Shown: positions 1 to 7,987, counted from the first letter of the stretch. The stretch: DNA of 64,000 bases from Bradyrhizobium vignae (GCF_004114425.1 NZ_RDQF01000012.1:62001-126000), one strand, 5' to 3'. Notes: generated from the sequence alone by a model not told the origin. Made by a program: numbers and translations.

Positions 1-1
1 A

Positions 2-208
2 GCGGTGAAGGCCGTCGTGGTGATGAAGCCCGGCAAACAGGCGACTGCCACCGACATCATCAATTTCACCCGGACGCGCATCGCCGGCTACAAGACGCCG
101 AAGAGCGTGGAATTCCTGCCGGCGCTGCCGCGCAATCCGAGCGGCAAGATTTTGCGGCGGCAATTGCGCGAGCCGTATTGGGCGGGGAAGGATCGACGGG
201 TGAATTAG
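2..208 (+). CDS. Acyl-CoA synthetase (AMP-binding ligase), C-terminal end only
   Basis: The window opens inside this gene; only the last 68 codons are present, so the true start lies upstream. The visible part is the small C-terminal lid domain of the ANL superfamily: it reads IAGYKTPKSVEFL followed by PRNPSGKILRRQLRE. The Lys of the PxxxxGKxxRR motif is the residue that catalyses adenylation in this family. The substrate cannot be read from this piece. The genes that follow (acyl-CoA dehydrogenases, crotonases) suggest it activates a carboxylic acid to its CoA ester for beta-oxidation-like breakdown. The downstream gene is convergent. Confidence 0.85.
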   Translation, partial: AVKAVVVMKPGKQATATDIINFTRTRIAGYKTPKSVEFLPALPRNPSGKILRRQLREPYWAGKDRRVN

Positions 209-209
209 C

Positions 210-284
210 CCCGCTGCGAGCGAAGCAATCCCAAGTCCCTCCGAGGCAACATTTCTGGATTGCTTCGCTGCTCTCGCAATGACG
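210..284. repeat. Palindromic intergenic repeat, family A (copy 1)
   Basis: Fills the gap between two convergent genes. It has the outer arms 'gcgaagcaatcc' and 'ggattgcttcgct' around a short centre and ends in 'tcgcaatgacg'. Related copies lie near 12.1, 24.2, 27.7 and 60.6 kb. The arms can form a hairpin, so it may also end transcription from both sides; that role is inferred. Confidence 0.7.
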
Positions 285-1559
285 CTAATGCTTCCCCGGC
301 CCCATATAGCCGAACAAGAAACCCGCCACTTTCCGCATCTGGATCTCCTCGCTGCCCTCGGTGATGCGATAGCGGCGGTGATGGCGGTAGATGTGCTCGA
401 ACGGCTTGTGGCGTGAGTAGCCCATGCCGCCATGGACCTGCATCGCCCGGTCGGCGGATTCGCAGCAGAGGCGGTTTGCCCAGTAGTTGCACATCGAGAC
501 GCGGTCGGAGAGCGTGCGCTCGATCTGCTCCTCGGTGAGCTGGTCCATCTCCCAGGCGCTCTTGCGGATCAACAGGCGCAGCATCTCGGCTTGGGTGGCG
601 AGCTCGACCAACGGGAACTGGATCGCCTGGTTTTCCGCGAGCGCCTTGCCGAACGGTTTTCGTTCTCGGGCGTATTTCACACTCTCGTTGATGCAGTAGA
701 CGGCCGCTCCCAGCGAGCTCGCGGCCTGGCGGATGCGGTTCTGGTGCACGAAACATTGCGCCAAGGAGAGGCCGCGGCCGACCTCGCCGAACAGCGCATC
801 CTCGGGCACGAACACATCGGTGAAACTGACGCGCGGATGGTCGGTCGGCATGTTGAAGGTCCACATGTATTCCTCGACCTTCACACCGGGGCTCTTGGCC
901 GGCACCAGGAAGCAGGTGATGCCGCGGGCATCGCCGTCATTGCCGCCGGTGCGCGCGAACAGCGCACAATGGGTGGCGACGTGCATGCCGGTGGTCCACA
1001 TCTTCTCGCCGTTGATGATCCAGCCCTTGACGTTGTCGCGCGTGGCCGGCACCGCGCGCGTCTCCATGTGGGTGGCGTCCGAGCCGTGATGCGGCTCGGT
1101 GAGGCCAAAGGTGATGCGGTACTTGCCCCTGATCGAACCGTCGATCATCGCCTTCTGGTCGTCGCGGCCGTAACGGTCGAGCATGGTGACGACGGGGAAG
1201 TTACCGACGATCGAGTGCTCGTTCTGGAGATCGTTGTGCAGGCCGAGGCCCTTTGCGGCAAAATGCTCGCGGATCACGGCCATCCAGAGGTTGGAGCCGT
1301 CCTTCCCACCATATTGCTTCGGCACCGGGAACCGCAGATGGCCGGCGGCGTCGGCGAGATCCTTGGCCTTGCGCAGCAGCGCTTCCCATTCATGCCGCGG
1401 CAGACCGCCATTCTCGAAATCGGTGCGCGCCCATTCGCGGCGATGATCGAAAAAGCGGATGTTGTCCTCGGCCTCCTCCAGCGGCTTGATCTCGCGTTCG
1501 ATGAAACGGTCGAGCTCTCCGAGATAAGCGACGAGATCGGCAGGCAATGAGAAATCCAC
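285..1559 (-). CDS. Acyl-CoA dehydrogenase family protein
   Basis: A 424-residue flavoprotein of normal length that would oxidise an acyl-CoA to the 2-enoyl-CoA, passing electrons to ETF. The three-domain ACAD layout is visible: a helical N-terminal part (about 1-130), a beta middle part with FGLTEPHHGSDA, and a C-terminal helical part with ARERKPFGKALAENQ and VHGGMGYS. Near the end ITEGSEEIQ carries the Glu that is the usual base in this subfamily. The GTG start is supported by GGGAG about 8 bases upstream. Substrate not determinable. It lies divergent from an enoyl-CoA hydratase and near an APH-fold kinase, a pairing known from ACAD10/ACAD11-type systems. Confidence 0.9.
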   Translation of the reverse strand: MDFSLPADLVAYLGELDRFIEREIKPLEEAEDNIRFFDHRREWARTDFENGGLPRHEWEALLRKAKDLADAAGHLRFPVPKQYGGKDGSNLWMAVIREHFAAKGLGLHNDLQNEHSIVGNFPVVTMLDRYGRDDQKAMIDGSIRGKYRITFGLTEPHHGSDATHMETRAVPATRDNVKGWIINGEKMWTTGMHVATHCALFARTGGNDGDARGITCFLVPAKSPGVKVEEYMWTFNMPTDHPRVSFTDVFVPEDALFGEVGRGLSLAQCFVHQNRIRQAASSLGAAVYCINESVKYARERKPFGKALAENQAIQFPLVELATQAEMLRLLIRKSAWEMDQLTEEQIERTLSDRVSMCNYWANRLCCESADRAMQVHGGMGYSRHKPFEHIYRHHRRYRITEGSEEIQMRKVAGFLFGYMGPGKH

Positions 1560-1770
1560 GGTTCTCTCCCGGATTGATTTTCGTTTTGCGTTGAGGCGCT
1601 AGGCGCGTCTTTGCTTCGCATGATTAAGGTGAGAAGAGCCTCGCCAAGTCAAGCGAGCCGAGACGTGCCGGCGGCGCAAGGCGCACCTACGCAATTCGAT
1701 GGTGCTCGAGCGGCGACGCGCGCTAGTATGACGCCGATATTCCTTCACAAGAAAATGCGGGAGCCGCGCG

Positions 1771-2550
1771 ATGGAGCTGAACTTTTCCAAGGTGGAACGC
1801 AAGGGATCGATCACGATCGTGACGCTGTCGCGGCCCGAGGTCTACAACGCGCTGCATACCGATGCGCATTTCGAGCTGCAAAAAGTGTTCGACGATTTCT
1901 CCGCCGATCCCGAGCAGTGGATCGCGATCGTCACGGGCAGCGGCGACAAGGCGTTCTGCGCCGGCAACGATCTGAAATGGCAGGCCGCCGGCGGCAAGCG
2001 CGGCTGGGACAGGGGCGGCTTTGCAGGCCTCACCTCGCGCTTCGACTGCGACAAGCCGATCATCGCCGCAGTGAACGGCGTTGCCATGGGCGGCGGTTTC
2101 GAGATCGCGCTGGCCTGCGACCTCATCATCGCCGCGGAGAACGCAACCTTCGCGCTGCCCGAGCCGCGCGTCGGCCTCGCCGCACTCGCCGGCGGCCTGC
2201 ACCGTCTGCCGCGGCAGATCGGCCTCAAGCGCGCCATGGGCATGATCCTCACCGCGCGCCATGTCAGCGCAAAGGAAGGTCTTGAGCTCGGCTTCGTCAA
2301 TGAGGTGGTGCCACAGGGCGAGGCGCTCAACGCCGCGCTGCGCTGGGCCGAGATGATCGCCAAGAACTCGCCGATGTCGATCCGGGCCTCGAAGCAGGCC
2401 ATCCAGCGTGGGCTTGGCGTGTCGCTGGAGCAGGCGATCGCCGAGCAGCGGGAGTATCCGGCGGTCAAGGCAATGGTGGCCTCGCAGGACTATATCGAGG
2501 GTCCGAAAGCGTTTGCGGAGAAGCGGCCGCCGAAATGGGTCGGGAAGTAG
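1771..2550 (+). CDS. Enoyl-CoA hydratase/isomerase family protein with both catalytic glutamates
   Basis: A 259-residue crotonase-fold enzyme that would hydrate 2-enoyl-CoA to 3-hydroxyacyl-CoA. Visible signatures are the oxyanion-hole stretch AFCAGNDLKW, then NGVAMGGGFEIALACD and ALPEPRVGL. The Glu residues in GGFEIA and LPEPRVG match the two catalytic glutamates of hydratases, unlike the second crotonase in this window (4076-4864). ATG start preceded by GGGAG. It stands alone, divergent from an acyl-CoA dehydrogenase, with 211 bases between them. Confidence 0.9.
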   Translation: MELNFSKVERKGSITIVTLSRPEVYNALHTDAHFELQKVFDDFSADPEQWIAIVTGSGDKAFCAGNDLKWQAAGGKRGWDRGGFAGLTSRFDCDKPIIAAVNGVAMGGGFEIALACDLIIAAENATFALPEPRVGLAALAGGLHRLPRQIGLKRAMGMILTARHVSAKEGLELGFVNEVVPQGEALNAALRWAEMIAKNSPMSIRASKQAIQRGLGVSLEQAIAEQREYPAVKAMVASQDYIEGPKAFAEKRPPKWVGK

Positions 2551-2590
2551 CGGCTCCGCTCCTCACGATGAGACGCCCGACACCATCTGT

Positions 2591-2693
2591 GTCATGCCCC
2601 GGCTTGACCGGGGCATCCAGTACGCCGCGGCTTCTCCGTATCTCCCTGCGGTCTCTGGAATACTGGATCGCCCGCCCTCGCGGGCGATGACGG
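2591..2693. repeat. Palindromic intergenic repeat, family B (copy 1)
   Basis: A compound inverted repeat: 'gtcatgccccgg' ... 'ccggggcatccagtac', then 'tactggatcgcccg' ... 'cgggcgatgac'. Outer arms and the inner 'ccagta'/'tactgg' pair up. It sits at the junction of two convergent genes. A second copy with the same layout lies at about 6314-6415. Confidence 0.8.
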
Positions 2694-2711
2694 CGGAGGT
2701 TGAGGCGCCGC

Positions 2712-3089
2712 CTACCCGCCTCGAGACAGCTCCCGCTTGTAGGACGCATAATTCGGCTGATCGACGGCGAGCTTGTCCATCGTGGTCGCCCACAGATGCT
2801 CGGCGAGACCGGGCGTTGTCAGATCAACCTCGCCTTGGGCGATGCGCTCGGCGAGCGCGCGGTTGAGCTCGGTGACCGAGCCGTCGATGCCAAGCAGCGT
2901 ACGCAGGCGCTCCACCTCCGCAGCGTCGCTCTCCTTCTCCCGCGTCAGCTGCCGCGTGACGAGCTCGAGGATGTTGATGGCGACGCGCAGCTTGAAGGCC
3001 TGGTGGCCGGAGATCAGCGGCGTGATGTCGCTCCGGAGGAAATCGGCGACTGCTTTCGTCAGCTCGATGGGCGTCGGTTCATCCTGCAT
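2712..3089 (-). CDS. Small DUF6285-like protein, partner of the adjacent APH-fold kinase
   Basis: A 125-residue mostly helical protein without signal or membrane segments. It opens with MQDEPTPIELTKAVADFLRS and has the central helix KLRVAINILELVTRQL. Small proteins of this type are encoded directly after phosphotransferase (APH-fold) genes in many proteobacteria. Here the kinase stop and this ATG are only 3 bases apart, so translation is likely coupled. In the Pseudomonas levulinate pathway a small protein (LvaB) next to kinase LvaA is required for the kinase to work. Whether this protein is a true LvaB homologue is an inference from layout and size. Family assignment is from memory of the domain pattern. 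Confidence 0.75.
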   Translation of the reverse strand: MQDEPTPIELTKAVADFLRSDITPLISGHQAFKLRVAINILELVTRQLTREKESDAAEVERLRTLLGIDGSVTELNRALAERIAQGEVDLTTPGLAEHLWATTMDKLAVDQPNYASYKRELSRGG

Positions 3090-3092
3090 GCG

Positions 3093-4079
3093 TCAGCTCC
3101 CGCGCGGCGCCAAGAGCCGCAACAGATCGATCTCGGTCTCCGAGGCGCGGCGGCCGATCATGGCGCGCTCCATGGAATGGTCCGGCCCTTCGCGAAACCG
3201 TTGCATCATGCCGCCGCACATGATGCCCCAGCGCAGCGTCCCCATCACTTCCCAGAATTTTACGCGCGCCGGATCGACCTTGCGGCCTGCGGCCTCATAG
3301 CCCGCGAACAATTCCTCGCGCGTGCCAAACCCACCGACCGGCTTGTCGATCTCGCCAAAGCGCCAGGAATTGACGCAGACCCAGCCGAGATCCTCCATGG
3401 GATCGCCGAGATGAGCGAGCTCCCAGTCGAGCACCGCGCGAACGCCGTCCGAGCCGATGATGAGATTGCCGTTGCGGAAATCGCCGTGCACCAGCGTGGT
3501 CTCGGCCGCGGGACCGGGATCGTGGTCGCGCAGCCAGCGCAGTGCCAGCTCGAACACGGGCTTGGGCCAGTTCAGGCTACGATAGTCGCGCTCGAACTCG
3601 CCGATCTCCTGTGTCGCCCCCCGGCTGCGCAGCGCAGGCAATTTGTCTTGCGGCAGCCTGTGGAGGCCAGCGAGAATGCCGCCGATCTGCCGCGCGAGAA
3701 GCGGCCGCGCCGCCGCGTACTCCTCATCGCGAAGAATCTTGCGCGCGATGGTCTCGCCCTCGACCCGCTGCATGATGAAGCCGGTGCCGAGCTCGTCCTC
3801 CGGCGTGAGCACATGCATCACGCGCGGGGACGGCACGCCGGCCTCATAGGCGAGCTGCATCAGCTGCGCTTCAGCGCCAAGGCCCGCTGCACGCGTCGGT
3901 GCGGCGCCATAGCCCTTCGGCGAGCGGCGCAGGATCGCACCGATCGGACCATCGGGATGCACGATGTCGAAGCGCCAGGTCTCCTGGCTCGCGCCGCCGG
4001 ACAGTTTTGCGGCGCCTGTGACGCCGGTCGCGCCCGGGCACCAGCGCGCAACGCTGCGCGAGAGCTCCGCCTCGATCAT
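3093..4079 (-). CDS. APH-fold phosphotransferase (aminoglycoside-phosphotransferase-like kinase)
   Basis: A 328-residue kinase of the APH/choline kinase fold. The catalytic loop is LVHGDFRNGNLI (HGDxxxxN) and the metal-binding segment is VLDWELAHLGDP; both look intact. The N-terminal part has the nucleotide-loop-like KLSGGASQETW. The start at 4079 is chosen because its ATG overlaps the stop of the upstream crotonase gene (ATGA), making one operon: crotonase, kinase, DUF6285-like protein. Relatives next to acyl-CoA dehydrogenases (LvaA, ACAD10/11 kinase domains) phosphorylate 4-hydroxyacyl-CoA rather than antibiotics, which fits this neighbourhood. Antibiotic resistance is unlikely. The substrate remains inferred. 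Confidence 0.85.
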   Translation of the reverse strand: MIEAELSRSVARWCPGATGVTGAAKLSGGASQETWRFDIVHPDGPIGAILRRSPKGYGAAPTRAAGLGAEAQLMQLAYEAGVPSPRVMHVLTPEDELGTGFIMQRVEGETIARKILRDEEYAAARPLLARQIGGILAGLHRLPQDKLPALRSRGATQEIGEFERDYRSLNWPKPVFELALRWLRDHDPGPAAETTLVHGDFRNGNLIIGSDGVRAVLDWELAHLGDPMEDLGWVCVNSWRFGEIDKPVGGFGTREELFAGYEAAGRKVDPARVKFWEVMGTLRWGIMCGGMMQRFREGPDHSMERAMIGRRASETEIDLLRLLAPRGS

Positions 4080-4864
4080 TTGCCCTTGAACTGCGCGGGA
4101 CGCTTCTCCAGAAACGCGCCGACGCCCTCGCGGAAATCCTGGGTGTCGCCGGCGCGGAGCTGGCACTGGAATTCGAGATTGAGCTGATCCTCGAAGGAGT
4201 TTTCCGGGCTGTCCCAATAGAGCTTGCGGATCAGTGACAGCGCGACCGTGGGGCCGCTGGCGAGTTCGCGTGCGAGCTTCATCGCCTCCTCCATCAGCAC
4301 GCCGTCGTCATAGACGCGGTTGACGAGGCCCCACTCCAGCGCCTTCTCGGCCGGCAGCCGCTCGCCCATCAGCGACAATTCGATCGAGCGCGCGCGGCCG
4401 ACGAGACGCGGCAGGAGCCAGGTCGAGCCGCAGTCCGGCACGAGGCCGATGCGGCGGAAGGCTTGCAGGAAGTAGGAGGAACGCGCGCACAAAATCATGT
4501 CGCCGAGCAGCGCGAAACTCATGCCGGCGCCGGCAGCCGGGCCGTTGACCGCGGTGACGATCGGGCAGTGCAGGTTGCGGATGCGGCGCAGGAAGGGGTG
4601 AAAACCGGTCTCGAGCGTCAGGCCGGCCTTGGTCTTCTTCGACTGGTTGTTGCGGCCTTGAAGATTCGCGCCGGTGCAGAACGCGCGGCCCGCGCCGGTC
4701 AAGACGACGCAGCGCACCTCGTCCTTCTTCTCTTCGATCGCGTCGAGCGCTTCGGCGAGACCTCCCAGCATATCCACGGAGACCGCGTTCATCACCTCCT
4801 GATGGTCGAGCTTGAGGATCGCGACCGAGCCATCGAAATCGAGCGTGACGTGTTTGAACTGCAT
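4076..4864 (-). CDS. Crotonase-fold protein, PaaG-like isomerase type
   Basis: A 262-residue crotonase-fold protein starting at MQFKHVTLDFDGSV. The oxyanion-hole region is AFCTGANLQG. The hydratase glutamates are absent: the first position sits in GAGMSFALLGD and the second in FLQAFRRIGLVPDCGST. The QAFxRIGLVPDxG signature, with its Asp, is typical of PaaG-type 2,3-dehydroadipyl-CoA or delta3-delta2-enoyl-CoA isomerases. So an isomerase role is more likely than hydration. It is first in the operon with the APH-fold kinase, overlapping it by 4 bases. The ATG at 4864 was preferred to longer upstream reading because homology begins there. Confidence 0.85.
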   Translation of the reverse strand: MQFKHVTLDFDGSVAILKLDHQEVMNAVSVDMLGGLAEALDAIEEKKDEVRCVVLTGAGRAFCTGANLQGRNNQSKKTKAGLTLETGFHPFLRRIRNLHCPIVTAVNGPAAGAGMSFALLGDMILCARSSYFLQAFRRIGLVPDCGSTWLLPRLVGRARSIELSLMGERLPAEKALEWGLVNRVYDDGVLMEEAMKLARELASGPTVALSLIRKLYWDSPENSFEDQLNLEFQCQLRAGDTQDFREGVGAFLEKRPAQFKGK

Positions 4865-5029
4865 TGTTTCCTCGTCAGTTGCGGCCGCGATGTTTCGCAG
4901 ACCGGAATTAGTTTTTGCCGGAGTGCATATTTGATTTTTGTCGCGGTCTTGTCCATGGTGATCAGAGCATAGCAAGCAATCTTGCGCGCAGCGGCTGACG
5001 GGCCGCAGACCAAAAACAGGAAACGCGCC

Positions 5030-5809
5030 ATGACCATTTTCGACCTCTCCGGCCGCGTCGCCGTGATCACCGGCGGCAACGGCGGCATCGGGCTCGGCAT
5101 CGCGCAGGCGCTTGCGGCCCAGGGTTGCAACGTCTCGATCTGGGGCCGCAATCCCGACAAGAACAAGAGTGCCGCCGCGAGCCTGGCCGACCTTGCCGGC
5201 AAGGTCGACACCCGCGTCTGCGACGTCACCGATCCGGCCTCGGTCAATGCGGCGATGAAGGCGACGCTCGACACCTACGGCCGCGTCGACGGCTGCTTCG
5301 CCAATGCCGGCATCGGTGGCGGCGGCCGGCGCGCCTTCATCGAGCGCACCGAGGAGGAATGGCGCACGATGTTCGCGACCAATCTCGATGGCGTGTTCCA
5401 CGCGTTCCAGGCCGCGGCGAAACACATGACCGATCGCGCCAATGCAGGCGATCCCTTCGGCCGGCTGGTCGCGACCTCGAGCCTCGCCTCGATCTTCGGC
5501 ACGGCGCGCAACGAGCATTATGCCGCGACCAAGGCCGCCATCAACGCCCTGGTGCGCGCACTCGGGGTCGAGCTGGCGCGTTACGGCGTCACCGCCAATG
5601 CGATCCTGCCAGGCTGGATCAAGAGTGACATGACCGCAGGGCTCATGGCCAACGACAAGTTCGTCGCCAACGTGATGCCGCGGATTCCGATGCGGCGCTT
5701 CGGCGAAGCCTCCGATTTCGGCGGCATCGCGGTGTATCTGATGAGCAAGGCGTCGTCGTATCACACGGCGGATACGTTCGTGATCGACGGCGGCTATACG
5801 GCGTTTTGA
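5030..5809 (+). CDS. SDR family oxidoreductase
   Basis: A 259-residue classical short-chain dehydrogenase using NAD(P). The cofactor motif TGGNGGIG is at residues 14-21, NAGIGGG near 92, and the catalytic YAATK follows the Ser-containing ATSSLAS. C-terminal DTFVIDGGYTAF is the usual SDR ending. ATG at 5030 is chosen because the Rossmann strand begins right after it. Divergent from the crotonase-kinase operon. It may act as a hydroxyacyl-CoA or alcohol dehydrogenase in the same pathway (an LvaD-like position), but the substrate is unknown. Confidence 0.88.
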   Translation: MTIFDLSGRVAVITGGNGGIGLGIAQALAAQGCNVSIWGRNPDKNKSAAASLADLAGKVDTRVCDVTDPASVNAAMKATLDTYGRVDGCFANAGIGGGGRRAFIERTEEEWRTMFATNLDGVFHAFQAAAKHMTDRANAGDPFGRLVATSSLASIFGTARNEHYAATKAAINALVRALGVELARYGVTANAILPGWIKSDMTAGLMANDKFVANVMPRIPMRRFGEASDFGGIAVYLMSKASSYHTADTFVIDGGYTAF

Positions 5810-5814
5810 TTTTC

Positions 5815-5899
5815 GTAGCCCGGATGGAGCGCAGCGCAATCCGGGACCGGCGTAACCGTGAGGCAAGACCCGGATTTCGCTGCGCTCCATCCGGGCTAC
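5815..5899. repeat. Palindromic intergenic repeat, family C (copy 1)
   Basis: Long imperfect inverted repeat: 'gtagcccggatggagcgcag' on the left and its near reverse complement 'gcgctccatccgggctac' on the right. A diverged copy lies at 24255-24323. Lies between an SDR and a VOC gene on the same strand. Confidence 0.8.
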
Positions 5900-5919
5900 A
5901 ACACTGAGGGAATGGGCAA

Positions 5920-6300
5920 ATGTTCTCGCACATCATGGTCGGCACCAACGACCTCGACAAAGCCAAGGCGTTCTACGACCAACTGCTGGGCACGCTCGAG
6001 GTGCGGCCAGCCAAGGTTGACGGCCATCGCATTTTCTATATCACCAAGACCGGCGTGTTCTCGGTCTCGAAGCCGATCAATGGCGAGCCAGCGACCTGCG
6101 CCAACGGCGGCACCATCGGCTTTGCCGCCAATTCGCCTGAGCAGGTCGACAGATGGCACGCCGCGGGCGTCGCCGCTGGTGGAACGCCGATCGAAAATCC
6201 GCCCGGCATCCGGGAGGGCTCCGGAGTGAAGCTCTATCTCGCTTACTTGCGCGACCTCGACGGCAACAAGATCTGCGCGATGCATCGGATGGCGAACTGA
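5920..6300 (+). CDS. VOC-fold (glyoxalase/dioxygenase superfamily) protein
   Basis: A 126-residue single-domain VOC protein. It begins MFSHIMVGTNDLDKAKAFYD, the usual first beta-alpha unit of this fold with a possible metal-binding His at residue 4, and ends LRDLDGNKICAMH, which carries the typical DPDGN-like turn. Proteins of this size include lactoylglutathione-lyase relatives and fosfomycin or bleomycin-binding relatives; nothing here picks one. GAGGG precedes the ATG. It follows the SDR on the same strand after a palindromic repeat. Confidence 0.8.
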   Translation: MFSHIMVGTNDLDKAKAFYDQLLGTLEVRPAKVDGHRIFYITKTGVFSVSKPINGEPATCANGGTIGFAANSPEQVDRWHAAGVAAGGTPIENPPGIREGSGVKLYLAYLRDLDGNKICAMHRMAN

Positions 6301-6313
6301 TCGCGCAGGATGC

Positions 6314-6415
6314 CGTCATTCCCCGCGGAGGCGGGGAATCCAGTACGCCGCAGCTTCTCGGTTCAATCGCTGCCGTTTCGGAGTACTGGATCGCCCGATC
6401 AAGTCGGGCGATGAC
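6314..6415. repeat. Palindromic intergenic repeat, family B (copy 2)
   Basis: Same layout as the copy at 2591-2693: 'gtcattccccgc' ... 'gcggggaatccagtac', then 'gtactggatcgcccga' ... 'tcgggcgatgac'. The arms differ between copies but stay complementary within each copy, which argues for selection on the hairpin. Confidence 0.8.
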
Positions 6416-6595
6416 AGCGGAGAGTGAGGCGCGGACCTGCCGCTTCCCTACGCCGCCCCATTCAAACAACATTTCAAACGTCCTCGCGATATTCCATCGC
6501 ATGGCATGGCTTGCGCGCAAAATGCGCGCTCGCACTTTGGCAGCGCTGCGACTATTCTTGCGCCCAGAACGATCTCAGCGTCCCCGGGAGGAACA

Positions 6596-7873
6596 ATGAC
6601 AAAACACACCTACATTCCCCGCACCACCAATTACACGCTCAATCCCGGCGACGAACTCAACGACCTCAGGATGTCGGACCAGGTCCGGCCGCTCTATGAC
6701 CACGTCAAGAAGTTCATCCGCGACACCGTCGAGCCGATGTCGATCGAGTTCGCCAAGGCGGGCGAAGGCAAGGAGGATCGCTGGAGTTTTACGCCGAAGC
6801 AGCTCGAGGTGCTGGAGAAGGCCAAGAACAAGGCCAAGCAGGAAGGCCTTTGGAATTTCTTCCTGCCCGATGACGAGACCGGCCAGGGCCTGAAGAATCT
6901 CGACTACGCCTATATCGCCGCCGAGCTCGGCAAGAGCCCGCTGGCATCCGAGACCATGAACTGCTCGGCGCCCGACACCGGCAACATGGAGGTGCTGGAG
7001 CGCGTCGGCACCAAGGAGCAGAAGGAGAAGTGGCTGAAGCCGCTGCTCAACGGCGAAATCCGCTCGGCCTATGTCATGACCGAGCCGAACGTCGCTTCCT
7101 CCGACGCCAAGAACATCTCGACCACCGCGAAGCTCGTCGGCGACGAATGGGTCATCAACGGCGAGAAGTACTACATCTCGGGTCTCGGCGATCCCCGCTG
7201 CAAGATCCTCATCGTGATGGTGAAGACCAATCCGGACGCGCCGCCGAGCAAGCAGCAGTCGCAGATCCTGGTGCCGCGCGACACGCCCGGCGTCGAGGTG
7301 CTCGGCCCCATGTACGTGTTCGGCCAGGATCATGCCCCGCGCGGCCACATGCACATGCGCTTCAACAATGTGCGCGTCCCGAAGGAGAACATCCTGCTCG
7401 GCGAAGGCCGCGGCTTCGAGATCTCGCAGCTCCGCCTCGGCCCGGGACGTATCCATCACTGCATGCGCACCATCGGCAAGGCCGAGAAGGCGCTCGACCT
7501 CATGGTGCAGCGGGGCCTCACCCGCGAAGCCTTCGGCAAGAAGATCGCCCATCTCGGCGGCAACATGCAGATCATCGCGCAGGCGCGCTGCGAGATCGAG
7601 GCGATGCGGCTGATGGTGCTGAAGGCGGCGAAGGCGATGGACGTGCTCGGCAACAAGGAGGCCCGCGTCTGGGTCTCCATGGTCAAGGCCATGGTGCCGG
7701 AGCGCGCCTGCAAGATCATCGACCAGGCGATCCAGATGCACGGCGCCACCGGCATCTCGCACTGGACCCCGCTCGCGGAGATGTACCAGGACGTGCGGCA
7801 CCTGCGCTTCGCCGACGGTCCGGACGAGGTGCACTGGATGGTGGTCGGACGCCACGAGCTGAGCATGGCGTGA
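6596..7873 (+). CDS. Acyl-CoA dehydrogenase family protein (ACAD10/11-like)
   Basis: A 425-residue acyl-CoA dehydrogenase. Visible motifs: AYVMTEPNVASSDA (FAD/substrate-binding middle domain), GRGFEISQLRLGPGRIHHCMR, and near the C-terminus QMHGATGISHWTPLAEMYQDVRH. The C-terminal substrate-pocket stretch reads FADGPDEVH rather than the TEGxxE form of the dehydrogenase at 285-1559. The motif set resembles the larger ACAD10/11 subgroup, whose members partner with APH-fold kinases. Start at 6596 is supported by GGGAGGAACA directly upstream. It is monocistronic here, 2.5 kb from the kinase operon. Confidence 0.88.
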   Translation: MTKHTYIPRTTNYTLNPGDELNDLRMSDQVRPLYDHVKKFIRDTVEPMSIEFAKAGEGKEDRWSFTPKQLEVLEKAKNKAKQEGLWNFFLPDDETGQGLKNLDYAYIAAELGKSPLASETMNCSAPDTGNMEVLERVGTKEQKEKWLKPLLNGEIRSAYVMTEPNVASSDAKNISTTAKLVGDEWVINGEKYYISGLGDPRCKILIVMVKTNPDAPPSKQQSQILVPRDTPGVEVLGPMYVFGQDHAPRGHMHMRFNNVRVPKENILLGEGRGFEISQLRLGPGRIHHCMRTIGKAEKALDLMVQRGLTREAFGKKIAHLGGNMQIIAQARCEIEAMRLMVLKAAKAMDVLGNKEARVWVSMVKAMVPERACKIIDQAIQMHGATGISHWTPLAEMYQDVRHLRFADGPDEVHWMVVGRHELSMA

Positions 7874-7885
7874 GTCACGAGGTGC

Positions 7886-7977
7886 CGTAGAGTGGGCAAA
7901 GGCGCGCTCTTCGCGCCGTGCCCACCACCGTGACCTCGCAAGAAGTGGTGGGCACGCTTTCGCTTTGTCCACCTTAC
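7886..7977. repeat. Intergenic repeat, 'gtgggcaaaggcgcgc' type
   Basis: Lies between convergent genes. Left arm 'gtagagtgggcaaaggcgcg' pairs with 'cgcgccgtgcccacc', and the right part 'gtggtgggcacgctttcgct' pairs with the same segment in an alternative fold. Repeats of this form are common in Bradyrhizobium intergenic DNA (established knowledge). Only one copy is seen in this window. Confidence 0.6.
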
Positions 7978-7987
7978 ACCGTTCGAA

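Noticed and set aside
3093..4079. Aminoglycoside resistance gene
   Set aside because: The fold is shared, but the neighbourhood of acyl-CoA enzymes and the adjacent small partner point to a metabolic kinase.
4076..5890. A 604-codon frame suggesting a long N-terminal extension of the PaaG-like crotonase
   Set aside because: The upstream part is antisense to the SDR gene. Family sequence begins at the ATG at 4864.
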